Both the position numbers and the translations under genes were made by a program. A model generated the notes under the pieces. It made no database searches and was not told the origin of the DNA. It saw only the letters and a list, made by a program, of their open reading frames with translations. From contig NZ_CP016428.1 of the NCBI RefSeq assembly GCF_001693385.1, positions 2,356,001 through 2,420,000 on the forward strand: a DNA stretch of 64,000 nt, given 5' to 3'. Below, one piece after another: positions 17,722 to 26,135 of this stretch (its first letter is position 1; each line of letters opens with the position of its first letter). This stretch comes from Bradyrhizobium icense (GTDB lineage Bacteria; Pseudomonadota; Alphaproteobacteria; Rhizobiales; Xanthobacteraceae).

Positions 17722-19188
17722 ATGCGGATCGAGGAAAGCCAAGGAACTGGCCAAGGATCTGCGGGGCAACAAAACGGCCACGCGCCGCCGGCGAAATCGG
17801 CGCCTACAGCCGAGCAGATCCTCGGAGAGATCCGCGACTATTGCCGCCAGACGCGCACGGCCGAATCGACCTTCGGGCGGCTGGTGGTCAACGACGGCAA
17901 GCTGGTGTCGCGGTTGCGCGACGGCGCCCGGATCACGACCGGCACGCTCGACAAGGTCCGTGCCTACCTGTCCGAGCATCGACCCGCTTCGGCCGCTGCG
18001 GCGGGCCAGCCGGGGGAGACCTCCAAACCACTGAACGGTGCGGTCGCCGCCAATGCGGTCGCGCCGCCCGGCTTCCGATTCTTCGACAACCGCCAAAAGT
18101 ACCTGCTGTTCGTCTCGACCTGCAGCGAGAAGACTGAGGTCGGCAACCGCATTTCACTCGAGCTCGGCAACCTGCAGCCGGCGCCGCCGGCGCTACGCAT
18201 CTTCGATGCCGGGGTCGGCGACGGCACGGTGCTGTCGCGGGTGATGCGGGCGGTGCATGCGCGATTTCCCACCATGCCGCTCTATGTCGTGGCGAAGGAA
18301 ATCAGTTACGAAGACGTCCGCCTGATGCTGGAGAAGATGGCGGACCGCCTGTTCGAGCATCCGGCCACGGTGCTGGTCGTCACCAATCTCTATTACGCCG
18401 AGGCGCCGTGGCTGACGCCGCGTTCGGTGACGTCAGCGCAAGGCCTGATCTGGAAGGATGTCACGCTATCAGGCAACACGGCGCACGGCTTTGCCGAGCA
18501 GATCGGCGAACTCGAAAGCTTCCTCGCCGAGAACTGGCGCGCCGGCATCAGCCCGACCACGGGCAACCCGGTCTATCAGCGCCCGGTGATCCTGACGCTG
18601 CGGCGCGAGGATCATTCGTTCCTGCTCGATCCGATCATGCCGCGGCCGGGCCGGGTGATGGCCGACTACGATCTGGTCATCGCTTCGCAGCCTTACCGGG
18701 CGCGGGCGAGCGTCGAGTTCAAGGCCTCGAAAGTCGTGACGCCGCTGGTCAAATCGCTGCGGCCGGGTGGGCGGCTGATCGGCATCCATTCGCACGGCAA
18801 GGATCCCGGCATCGAGATCATCGATCAGGTCTGGCCGGGCGACGATCCCTTCAAGACCGACCGCTACGCGATCCTGCGCCAGGTCAAGCACGAGCTTGGC
18901 GCGGCAGCTCGCCACTACAATTTCAACGCCTCCTCCGACGCGCGCTCAATCTTCCGCTACCACATGCACACGCTACCGGACGAAGTCAGCGGCCCGATCG
19001 GGACCTCGACGCTGTTCGCCGCCTGGAACGCGGCGATCTATGTGGCGCAGATCGAGGACAACAGGCTGTCGGAAGTGGTTCGCGATGGCCGCTATCTCGA
19101 AGCCACCGATCGTGTGCTGAAGAAACATGGCGGCCTCTGGTTCAACGACGAAACCTATGTGATCTCGCGCCGCCGTGCGCCGGCATGA
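17722..19188 (+). CDS. SAM-dependent methyltransferase-like protein with N-terminal HTH-like module
   Basis: 488 residues. After a low-complexity start, residues about 28-85 form a compact module (STFGRLVVNDGKLVSRLRDG...TLDKVRAYL) like small Cro-type DNA-binding proteins, followed by a Rossmann methyltransferase domain with motif I IFDAGVGDGTVLSRV (about 155-170) and LRPGGRLIGIHSHG. Substrate unknown. The MetF-like gene follows after 16 nt, so the two may act together in one-carbon metabolism. The start ATG has GCAGGAG upstream. Confidence 0.75.
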   Translation: MRIEESQGTGQGSAGQQNGHAPPAKSAPTAEQILGEIRDYCRQTRTAESTFGRLVVNDGKLVSRLRDGARITTGTLDKVRAYLSEHRPASAAAAGQPGETSKPLNGAVAANAVAPPGFRFFDNRQKYLLFVSTCSEKTEVGNRISLELGNLQPAPPALRIFDAGVGDGTVLSRVMRAVHARFPTMPLYVVAKEISYEDVRLMLEKMADRLFEHPATVLVVTNLYYAEAPWLTPRSVTSAQGLIWKDVTLSGNTAHGFAEQIGELESFLAENWRAGISPTTGNPVYQRPVILTLRREDHSFLLDPIMPRPGRVMADYDLVIASQPYRARASVEFKASKVVTPLVKSLRPGGRLIGIHSHGKDPGIEIIDQVWPGDDPFKTDRYAILRQVKHELGAAARHYNFNASSDARSIFRYHMHTLPDEVSGPIGTSTLFAAWNAAIYVAQIEDNRLSEVVRDGRYLEATDRVLKKHGGLWFNDETYVISRRRAPA

Positions 19189-19204
19189 CAAGGGGGAGGC
19201 GCCC

Positions 19205-20116
19205 GTGACCGTCTCCGATCAGTCATCCCCCAGATTGGCCGCGCTGCTGCCATCGGCCTCCGTCGAAATCTCCTCGCGCGGGCATCAGATCGCGGAACTG
19301 CGCGATCATTTCGCAGCCGGCACCGACGTTACAATTACATTCCTGCCCGGCGATAACTATCGCCACAACATTGAGACGGCTGCCGCGCTGCGTCGAGCCG
19401 GATACAATCCGGTGCCCCATATCGCGGCGCGCGAAATGCCCTCGCGGGAAGCGCTCGACGATTTCCTGGCGCGGGCACGCGGCGAAGCCGATGTCTCGCG
19501 CATCCTCCTGATCGCCGGCGATGTCGCCGCTGCAAGGGGCCCGTTCAAATCGACGCGCGAGGTTCGTGCCAGCGGCTTGCTCGAGGCGCACGCGATTGCA
19601 TCCGTCAGCATTGCCGGTCATCCCGAGGGCCACCCTTATTTCGAACTGCCGGACGCACTGAACGGCCTGAAGGCGTGGCGCGACTGGGGACAGCAGTCGG
19701 GAACGCGGGTCGATGTCGTCACTCAATTCTGCTTCGAAAGCACGCCGATCCTGCAATGGCTCGGCGCCCTCGATCGCGCCGGCATCGATCTGCTTGTCAT
19801 CGTCGGCCTGGCTGGTCCGGCAACGCCGGCGACACTGACGAAATTCGCGCTCCGCTGCGGCATCGGCAATTCGATGCGCGCGCTGCGGGCCCAGATCGGC
19901 CGGTTCGGGCGGCTGTTGACCGACACCGGGCCGGACGATGTCGTCAGGGGATTGCGCTGTGCGTCTTCGGCTGCGACCGCGCCGATCGCGGGTTTCCACC
20001 TGTTCCCGTTCGGCGGACTGCGCAAGGCCGGCGTGTGGCTGCGCGAATGCGATCACGATTCGCTCCGGCCGGCGGAGCGGGTCGCGGTCTCACGCGCCGG
20101 GCTTCAGAACCCGTAA
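19205..20116 (+). CDS. methylenetetrahydrofolate reductase-like protein
   Basis: 303 residues with the MetF TIM-barrel pattern: ASVEISSRG, VTITFLPGD, HIAAREMPS, ILLIAGD, ASVSIAGHPEGHP, TQFCFES and GFHLFPFGG. MetF reduces methylene-THF with a flavin. This shorter, diverged paralogue may have a different one-carbon substrate. The GTG start is preceded by GGGAGG; an ATG ten codons upstream overlaps the previous gene. Likely cotranscribed with the methyltransferase before it. Confidence 0.8.
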   Translation: MTVSDQSSPRLAALLPSASVEISSRGHQIAELRDHFAAGTDVTITFLPGDNYRHNIETAAALRRAGYNPVPHIAAREMPSREALDDFLARARGEADVSRILLIAGDVAAARGPFKSTREVRASGLLEAHAIASVSIAGHPEGHPYFELPDALNGLKAWRDWGQQSGTRVDVVTQFCFESTPILQWLGALDRAGIDLLVIVGLAGPATPATLTKFALRCGIGNSMRALRAQIGRFGRLLTDTGPDDVVRGLRCASSAATAPIAGFHLFPFGGLRKAGVWLRECDHDSLRPAERVAVSRAGLQNP

Positions 20117-20279
20117 AGCTGCGTCGGGATTGTCGACCAAAATCTTCTTGCGGATCGCCGCATCCGGCGCCGGGAAGCTGGTCGAGTAGCCGTCCGTCGT
20201 CGATCTGGAACAGCGGCGTGACGTCGGTGATCTTCTTATCCGGCGGCGTGACCGAGTTCGGGTGCGGCCAGTCTGCCTC
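20090..20279 (-). pseudogene. amidohydrolase C-terminal remnant
   Basis: The minus strand encodes the tail of a metal-dependent amidohydrolase, split over two frames: SDWPHPNS-like start (here ADWPHPNS) through FQIDDGRLLDQLP, then after a frameshift near 20175 the C-terminal AAIRKKILVDNPDAALRVL. No upstream part with the HxH motif remains, because the kinase gene begins within 60 nt. It overlaps the tail of the MetF-like gene. Confidence 0.7.
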
Positions 20280-20331
20280 GCGGTCTGTGCAAGAAGATAT
20301 CGGGAGAACCGGGCTGTGAAGAAGGCACCCA

Positions 20332-20895
20332 TCACTCGGGGCCGTCACCGTGGCCGCCGATCATTCCGCGAACTTCCGCGACCAGTTCGGGCAACGGCCG
20401 CGATCCATCCATCCGCAAGACGGGACAGGCCAATTCGGCTAGCCAGGCCTGATGCTTTGCTTGAGTGCGGCTCACGTTGCCTTCCTCATAGCCTGAGGCC
20501 CATTCGATGAATTCCTCGGTCTCTGCATGCCGCCAGCCACCGGGCGCCACCGCCTCAGTGCCGAACAGGGTGGCCTCGCGCGCACGCAGCCGCTGCAACC
20601 GTATCTCGCGAGGCGTTGTGAGGAAGACCACCACGTCGAAATTTGGGATCAGCACGTCACCCCAACCGTTAAGCGATCCGCTCAATACCCAGGCCGCGCG
20701 CGGCAGGAAGACGTCCTGCATCAGCTTCAGGCGCTCCGCGACGTCGCGAATATGCCGGTAAGGCGGATCGGTCGGCAGCCAGAAGTAATCGTCGGTGTCG
20801 TGATGCGGGACGGCCAGCGTGCTGGCGAGAGCGCGGCCGAGGCTGGTGACGCCCGCGCCCGGTGCTCCCATCACATGTATGCGGCAGCTCTGCAT
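20332..20895 (-). CDS. small P-loop kinase / AAA-family ATPase
   Basis: 187 residues related to adenylate or shikimate kinase-like P-loop proteins: Walker A GAPGAGVTSLG (10-20), an acidic HHDTDDYFW after it, and an LID-like Arg-rich segment (TPREIRLQRLRARE). Phosphoryl acceptor unknown. Divergent from the FAD oxidoreductase gene. Confidence 0.8.
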   Translation of the reverse strand: MQSCRIHVMGAPGAGVTSLGRALASTLAVPHHDTDDYFWLPTDPPYRHIRDVAERLKLMQDVFLPRAAWVLSGSLNGWGDVLIPNFDVVVFLTTPREIRLQRLRAREATLFGTEAVAPGGWRHAETEEFIEWASGYEEGNVSRTQAKHQAWLAELACPVLRMDGSRPLPELVAEVRGMIGGHGDGPE

Positions 20896-21010
20896 TTGTT
20901 CGCCCCGGTTTATCGCTTCGGTAACGCAACCGGTCTATCGAACCAGAAACCGCCCAAATTTGACTAAAGATCCGCCCGCCCGGAATATCTCGCATCCTTG
21001 GAATCAATTC

Positions 21011-22609
21011 ATGCAGAAATTTTCGCAAAAGTTCAAAACCGGCGTCTCCGTGGCTGCCGTGGTCGTTGTGTTGCTCGGCGTCTACAGCTATCGCAAACTA
21101 CAGGCGCTGGCGGCCGATCCCGCTGGCGAGAAGGATTGCGGCCCCGCGGTCGGTGGCGGCGAGCAGGCGAAAATCGATCTGGAGCGGATCAAGGCGATTG
21201 CGCCGCTCAAGGACGTGAAATGGTCGCAGCTCGGCGGCAGCATCAATGATGCGAGCTGCCTCAACAAGACCGAAATCTACGGCGTGGTCGAGGTACGCAG
21301 CGTCGAGGATATTGCCAAGACGCTCGCCTTTGCGCGCGACAACAAGCTTTCCGTCACCACTGCCGGCGTACGCCACAGCATGGGCGGGCACGCCTTCCGT
21401 AAGGGCGGCATCGTGCTGGACATGCGCGGCTTCAACAAGATCGTGCTGAACGAGAGCGCGCGATCGGTTACCGTGCAGCCGGGCGCGACCTGGCACGACA
21501 TCCAGAACGTCCTGCATCCGCGCTTTGCGGTGCGCGCCATGCAGTCGACCGACATCTTTACCGTCGGCGGCTCAATCTCGGTCAATGCCCATGGCATGGA
21601 CCATCAGGCCGGCGCGCTCGCGAAATCGATCAAGTCGATGAAGGTGATGCTGGCGGACGGTTCGCTGCGCACGGTTTCGTCGACTGAGAATGCGGATCTG
21701 TTCAACCTCGTGGTCGGCGGCTATGGCCTGTTCGGCGTGATCGTCGAGGCCGAGCTCGATATTGCCGACAACCTCGTCTACCAGACCGGCCGTCGCGTGA
21801 TGGACTACAAGGAATTTCCGGCGCTATTTGCCGGCGAGATCGAGGGGGACAGCAATATCGGCCTGATGTATGGCCATCTCTCGACCGCGCCGAGCACGTT
21901 CCTGAAGGAATTGCTGCTCTATACCTACACCAAAGTCGACGGCACCGATTTCAAGCGCCAGCCGCTCGGCGAAGTCAGCGGCACCAAGCTGCGACGGCTG
22001 ACCATCAACCTGTCCAAGCAAGGCCCGCTGTTTCAGGAGATAAAATGGCTGTCCGAGAAGCACATCGAGCACCGCATGGAAAACTGCACGGTGACGCGGG
22101 CACAAGCGATCGGATCGGCGGAGGCCTGTCTCGTCAACCGCAATGACCCCATGCACGATTCCGTGCCTTATTTGCGCAACTCGCTGCCTGACGATACCGA
22201 CATCCTGCACGAATACTTCATTCCGCGCAGCCAGTTCGTCTCGTTCGTCGACGGCATGCGCAGGGTGCTGACCGACAACAAGACCAATCTGCTGAACGCG
22301 TCGGTCCGCGTCGTGCATCAGGAGAACAATTTCCTGACCTATTCGCCGGAGCCGGCGTTCTCACTGGTGCTCTACATCAACCAGACCACGGACGAAGAGG
22401 GCAACCGGCGGATGAAGAAGGCGACGGAGGAACTGATTGATCTCACCATCGCGCACAAGGGCCGGTTTTTCCTGCCTTACCAGCTCTATTATTCGAAGGA
22501 TCAGTTGCAGCGATCGTACCCGCAGATCAACGATTTCTTCGCGGCGAAGCGGAAGTATGATCCCGGCGAGTTGTTTACCAATACGTTCTACCAGAAGTAC
22601 GCTTCGTGA
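21011..22609 (+). CDS. membrane-anchored FAD-binding oxidoreductase
   Basis: 532 residues with one N-terminal membrane helix (VSVAAVVVVLLGVYSY), then a PCMH/VAO-type FAD-binding domain: GVVEVRSVEDIAKTLAFAR, GVRHSMGGHAF, VQPGATWHDIQNVL, and GGSISVNAHGMD, the phosphate-binding loop. The C-terminal substrate domain ends in YDPGELFTNTFYQKY. Probably periplasmic-facing. Substrate unknown; the family includes sugar-lactone and alcohol oxidases. The ATG at 21011 is preferred because the helix follows it directly. Confidence 0.85.
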   Translation: MQKFSQKFKTGVSVAAVVVVLLGVYSYRKLQALAADPAGEKDCGPAVGGGEQAKIDLERIKAIAPLKDVKWSQLGGSINDASCLNKTEIYGVVEVRSVEDIAKTLAFARDNKLSVTTAGVRHSMGGHAFRKGGIVLDMRGFNKIVLNESARSVTVQPGATWHDIQNVLHPRFAVRAMQSTDIFTVGGSISVNAHGMDHQAGALAKSIKSMKVMLADGSLRTVSSTENADLFNLVVGGYGLFGVIVEAELDIADNLVYQTGRRVMDYKEFPALFAGEIEGDSNIGLMYGHLSTAPSTFLKELLLYTYTKVDGTDFKRQPLGEVSGTKLRRLTINLSKQGPLFQEIKWLSEKHIEHRMENCTVTRAQAIGSAEACLVNRNDPMHDSVPYLRNSLPDDTDILHEYFIPRSQFVSFVDGMRRVLTDNKTNLLNASVRVVHQENNFLTYSPEPAFSLVLYINQTTDEEGNRRMKKATEELIDLTIAHKGRFFLPYQLYYSKDQLQRSYPQINDFFAAKRKYDPGELFTNTFYQKYAS

Positions 22610-22651
22610 TGCCCATCCGTCCGCTTGCCCGGCACAGCAAGATGGTAGACA

Positions 22652-22874
22652 TCACAAAAAGTCGCGCAGCCTGGCAATTTCAACGACGAGTTCGGCGGAG
22701 ATGACTGCAGGGATCAACTCGCCCTGTGGAGCGGTGTGAATCTCGTAGAGATGACGCTGGCCCAGCGGCTGCTCCAGGAACTTCGTGATGCATTCGTCCA
22801 AGGTGCCATCAAGGACAGAGTACGGGATCGGCCAGACGGCGTCTTTGACGCGTTCGTTGTTTTTCGAGGGCCAT
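22652..22874 (-). pseudogene. small conserved-looking gene with a one-base frameshift
   Basis: A coherent 70-residue frame (ERVKDAVWPIPYSVLDGTLD ... VVEIARLRDFL) has no start codon of its own: the only nearby ATG (22874) is one base out of frame. Removing one C from the CCC, or one A from the AAAAA, just after that ATG would give a 73-residue protein beginning M-A-S-K-N-N or M-A-L-E-N-N. It is either a recent frameshift or an assembly error. Function unknown. Confidence 0.55.
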
Positions 22875-22919
22875 TTTTTTAGAGCGGCAGGAGCATGAAA
22901 GTTCGTTTGAGGGCACTCC

Positions 22920-24101
22920 TTAAGGATTGGCTTCCTGGCTCGGAATGACAAAGATCTGGCCGGGATAGATGAGGTTGGGATTGCGGATTTGCTCTCGGTT
23001 GGCCTTGTAGATCGTAGCGTAGCGCGTGCCCGCGCCATAGGTGGCCTGGCTGATTCGCCAGAGGCTATCGCCGCGCGATACCGTGGTGGTCGTGATCTTC
23101 GGCACCACCACGGTGGAGGAGCTCGTGACATCCGGCAGGGCGGCGGCCGAGGCATCCGCCACCTGGGACTTCGGCAGGGCGACTGAGTCTGGTTTGGACG
23201 GTGAGGTCCGCGGCGGCACCGACGCGGTCACCACGGGTTCGGGCGCGTTGAACGGCACCTCGGCACGTCCACGGACTGCGCCGGACTTCGAATCCACCTC
23301 GTCCAGCCTTACGCGATAGTTCCCGGGCCCGATCCCTTCATTGATGGTGACGGCAAAGCGTCCGTCCGTCCCGGCCGTCACCGAGGCAACGAAGCTGTCG
23401 TTCAGATAGAGCCTCACCGGGGCGCCGGCGCGCGCGCGGCCGCTCACATGGAATTTGCCGCCGGCCTCGGTCTCGACCGCCTCCACGACCACGGCGGCGG
23501 CTTCCGCCTTTGGCTGGGCCGACTGCGACATCACGACGGTGGGCTTGTTTGGCGCCATCAGCGCCACGACCGGCTGTTCCTTCAGGTTCGGCTCGAGAGC
23601 CACCGTTACGCTCTGCTTGGATATGGTCTCTCTGCCGTCCGGCTGCTTGGCGCGCAGCGTCAGGTCATAGGTGCCTGGTGGGAGCGGAGGTGGGATCATC
23701 GCAAATTGTCCGGATTGATCCGCGACCACGCGATCATGCAGCTCGCCATTGCGCAGCAGTTCCACGGTGACGCCCGGCGCCGCGCGTCCCGCGATTACCG
23801 CTTCGCCGTTCGGCTCGATGCGGGCGACGTCAAACGCCGGCCCGCCATCGCCGCTCTCGGGCGCGGCGGCCGATCCGGCCAGCGCGGCCGCCATCGCGTT
23901 TGCCTCCGCCTGCGCGGTTGCAAGTGCGGCCGGCCCTTTGGCGCGCTCGTCAGTGACCGGCTTTGGTGCGTCGCTGGCTGCCTTGTCAGCAATCGGCTCC
24001 CGCCCGATGTACTGGATAGCGATAATCGTTGCGATGATGCCAGCAGTCGCGACAAGCCCGATCAGGGGCACGACCATTCGGTTCATGGATGTCTTGATCA
24101 T
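22920..24101 (-). CDS. LysM peptidoglycan-binding membrane protein
   Basis: 393 residues: N-terminal membrane anchor (VVPLIGLVATAGIIATIIAI), a low-complexity Ala-rich stretch, two Ig-like or bacterial carbohydrate-binding beta repeats (GRAAPGVTVELLRNGELHDR and GRARAGAPVRLYLNDSFVAS), then a C-terminal LysM domain (VSRGDSLWRISQATYG ... IYPGQIFVIP). Periplasmic, bound to the cell wall. The start at 24101 places the anchor at the N-terminus; upstream ATGs could add 11-12 residues. Confidence 0.85.
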   Translation of the reverse strand: MIKTSMNRMVVPLIGLVATAGIIATIIAIQYIGREPIADKAASDAPKPVTDERAKGPAALATAQAEANAMAAALAGSAAAPESGDGGPAFDVARIEPNGEAVIAGRAAPGVTVELLRNGELHDRVVADQSGQFAMIPPPLPPGTYDLTLRAKQPDGRETISKQSVTVALEPNLKEQPVVALMAPNKPTVVMSQSAQPKAEAAAVVVEAVETEAGGKFHVSGRARAGAPVRLYLNDSFVASVTAGTDGRFAVTINEGIGPGNYRVRLDEVDSKSGAVRGRAEVPFNAPEPVVTASVPPRTSPSKPDSVALPKSQVADASAAALPDVTSSSTVVVPKITTTTVSRGDSLWRISQATYGAGTRYATIYKANREQIRNPNLIYPGQIFVIPSQEANP

Positions 24102-24252
24102 GGTCTTGGCCCGTCGGCCGGAAAGTCGGCCCATAACCATTATACAGCTATTTCGGCCGAAATGGGTACCCAAGCGGTGAGAAGAAGCTGCAGGTAAAGA
24201 AGGATTAGGCCGTTCGAGGCGGACCGGTCGGCATGGCTGGAACTCGGGTCCG

Positions 24253-24597
24253 TCAAAGCTGCGCGGTGAATCGCTTCGGCGGCAGGCCGCTGCAGCCGCC
24301 CGCCTGTTCGGCGTCGAGCACCAGCAGCGCGCCGGCCGCGTAGAGCCGGCCGACGAAATCGGCGTCGTCGGAGCGCGCGATGGTGACGTAGTTGTTCGAC
24401 ACAAGAATGCGGCCGTTGGCCTTGGCGACCGCAGCCAGCGCCTGGGACGGCGGACCAATGATTGCCATCGACTTGCCGGTGGCTGATCCGAATGTCAACG
24501 CGACGACCGCAGCGAGCCAGCCGACGATGACGAGCGCAACGGCGCCGGCAATCCGGCCCCACCGCCAGCCGCCGCGCTGACGCCGGTCAGTAATCAT
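24253..24597 (-). CDS. small membrane protein of unknown function
   Basis: 114 residues with one N-terminal membrane helix (IAGAVALVIVGWLAAVVAL) and a soluble C-terminal part (ALAAVAKANGRILVSNNYVT ... GGCSGLPPKR). The start ATG overlaps the stop region of the preceding 366-residue gene, so the two are translationally coupled. No family recognised; the fold around ANGRILVSNNYVT may be a small periplasmic domain. Confidence 0.65.
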   Translation of the reverse strand: MITDRRQRGGWRWGRIAGAVALVIVGWLAAVVALTFGSATGKSMAIIGPPSQALAAVAKANGRILVSNNYVTIARSDDADFVGRLYAAGALLVLDAEQAGGCSGLPPKRFTAQL

Positions 24598-25687
24598 AGA
24601 AGTGCTCAATGCTTGCACCCCTGGCCTCGAGCTCGCGGTTGATTTCAACGAGACGGTCGATCCTGGCCTTCAGGCCGGCTCGGCGAAAGCCGGGCTTCGC
24701 ATCGAGTTCCAGTGAAAACAGTTCGGTTGTGCCCTTGATGTCGAGCTTGGCGGCATCGGGGGCAATCACGGTGACGAGAATGTCGTGGTTGCCCGCGATC
24801 TCCGCAAGGCCGTAGCCTTGGTCCACCAGGCTCCGGACAATTTCGGTAAAGTCCTTATAGCGCGGCGTCTGCACGAGCTGCCATTGTGTGTTAAGTGCGC
24901 GGATCGGACTGATGCGCGGCTCCTTCGCCAGTACCTCCGGCGGCAGCGTTGTGACCGCGAACATGATATCGCGCGGCTCGCTGTCGTTGCTGGCGTCGAG
25001 CGCCTTCTGAATCAGCGCGGCGTAACCGATCTTGACGAAGTATTCCGCGCCGAGCGCGAAGTCGCGCTCTCGGCTACGCAGCGCGCTCGGCGTCGGCGCC
25101 GAAATTGCCATCAGGCCGTCGAGCTTCTCGCGGAACGGATATTTGTACCAGGGAACGGTGTAGAGGAACGCGACATAATCCTGCAGCACGGCGCGGCCGA
25201 ATTCATCCTGCGGGGTACGCTTCTCGCCCCTGATCCATTCGAACACGCGGCCGATGGTATTCTCGTAGAATCCCTTGATGGCATATTCGACGGAATAGCT
25301 GATGCCGATCACGTAAATCATCGTCTTCACTTCGGCCAGCGATTCTCCCGTCGCGGGCACGGCGCGGTTGATTGTGCAGAAGCTGCGCCAGAAACCGAAG
25401 ATGTGGCCGAGATAGTTGAATTGGCTTTCGCTGGAGCGGTCGAGGAAGCGGCCGAAATCCTCGAAGGAATAGACGATGTACCATTCGGGGAAGGTGAAGA
25501 ACGTGTTGTTCAGCTTACGCCGGTAGCCCGGCTCGTCGATGGCGGGAAGGGTGACGGCCGGCGCAGTCAAGGTCGATGTGCTGGCCGCCGGCCGGCACGC
25601 GCCCTCGATATAGGCCAGCGGCACAAGCACCGTCAGCGCAATCAGGATTGCGATGACAGCGAGGATACGCCGCAGCCATTTAAGCAT
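24587..25687 (-). CDS. membrane-anchored protein of unknown function
   Basis: 366 residues with one N-terminal helix (ILAVIAILIALTVLVPLAYI) and a long conserved-looking soluble domain (NNTFFTFPEWYIVYSFEDFG, VIGISYSVEYAIKGFYENTI, YVAFLYTVPWYKYPFREKL). No family recognised. Start chosen at the ATG overlapping the stop of the upstream 140-residue gene; a nine-codon extension is possible. Middle gene of a tightly packed three-gene leftward unit. Confidence 0.75.
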   Translation of the reverse strand: MLKWLRRILAVIAILIALTVLVPLAYIEGACRPAASTSTLTAPAVTLPAIDEPGYRRKLNNTFFTFPEWYIVYSFEDFGRFLDRSSESQFNYLGHIFGFWRSFCTINRAVPATGESLAEVKTMIYVIGISYSVEYAIKGFYENTIGRVFEWIRGEKRTPQDEFGRAVLQDYVAFLYTVPWYKYPFREKLDGLMAISAPTPSALRSRERDFALGAEYFVKIGYAALIQKALDASNDSEPRDIMFAVTTLPPEVLAKEPRISPIRALNTQWQLVQTPRYKDFTEIVRSLVDQGYGLAEIAGNHDILVTVIAPDAAKLDIKGTTELFSLELDAKPGFRRAGLKARIDRLVEINRELEARGASIEHFYDY

Positions 25688-26102
25688 GAACGGCGGTCCG
25701 CGTCCGCGGCGCAAGCAAATAGCCGATCAGGATGGCGACGCCGCCGAGGGCGAGATGCGGTGCGTTGGCGAAAAATCGGGTCGAGAGCGGCAGGTCGAGG
25801 ACACCGTTAATGAGGATGCCGAAGTCAAGATATCCGCTGCCGGTGAGCAGGCCGAGCATGCCGTCAGCGAAATAGAACACGCCGAATAGCTGAAAGAACA
25901 ATTCCGAGGCGCGGCGCGAGGTCATCGCTGCCGCTGCCGCCCATATCGCCGAGACCAGATGCAGCCCGTCGGCGTACCAGGTGCGGCGGAACAGGCCGAA
26001 GATCATGTCATTGGCGTCGATGAAGGCGGGGATGTAGCCGGTGAGAATCACGAAGCCGAGCAGGGCGGCATAGCCCCAGGCGCACAATCTGATGATGTCC
26101 AT
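25680..26102 (-). CDS. four-helix membrane protein, DUF4383-like
   Basis: 140 residues with four hydrophobic helices and a short YADGLHLVSAIWAAAAAM segment. The pattern FFQLFGVFYFADGMLGLLTG recalls DUF4383-type small membrane proteins, but I am not certain. First gene of the three-gene unit; its stop overlaps the next start. Function unknown. Confidence 0.7.
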   Translation of the reverse strand: MDIIRLCAWGYAALLGFVILTGYIPAFIDANDMIFGLFRRTWYADGLHLVSAIWAAAAAMTSRRASELFFQLFGVFYFADGMLGLLTGSGYLDFGILINGVLDLPLSTRFFANAPHLALGGVAILIGYLLAPRTRTAVHA

Positions 26103-26135
26103 GATGTCTCCGGCCGGTGCGAATCTCGGGCCAGT

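Noticed and set aside
16725..17723. 332-codon open frame on the minus strand
   Set aside because: Antisense to the CoA transferase, whose motifs are clear.
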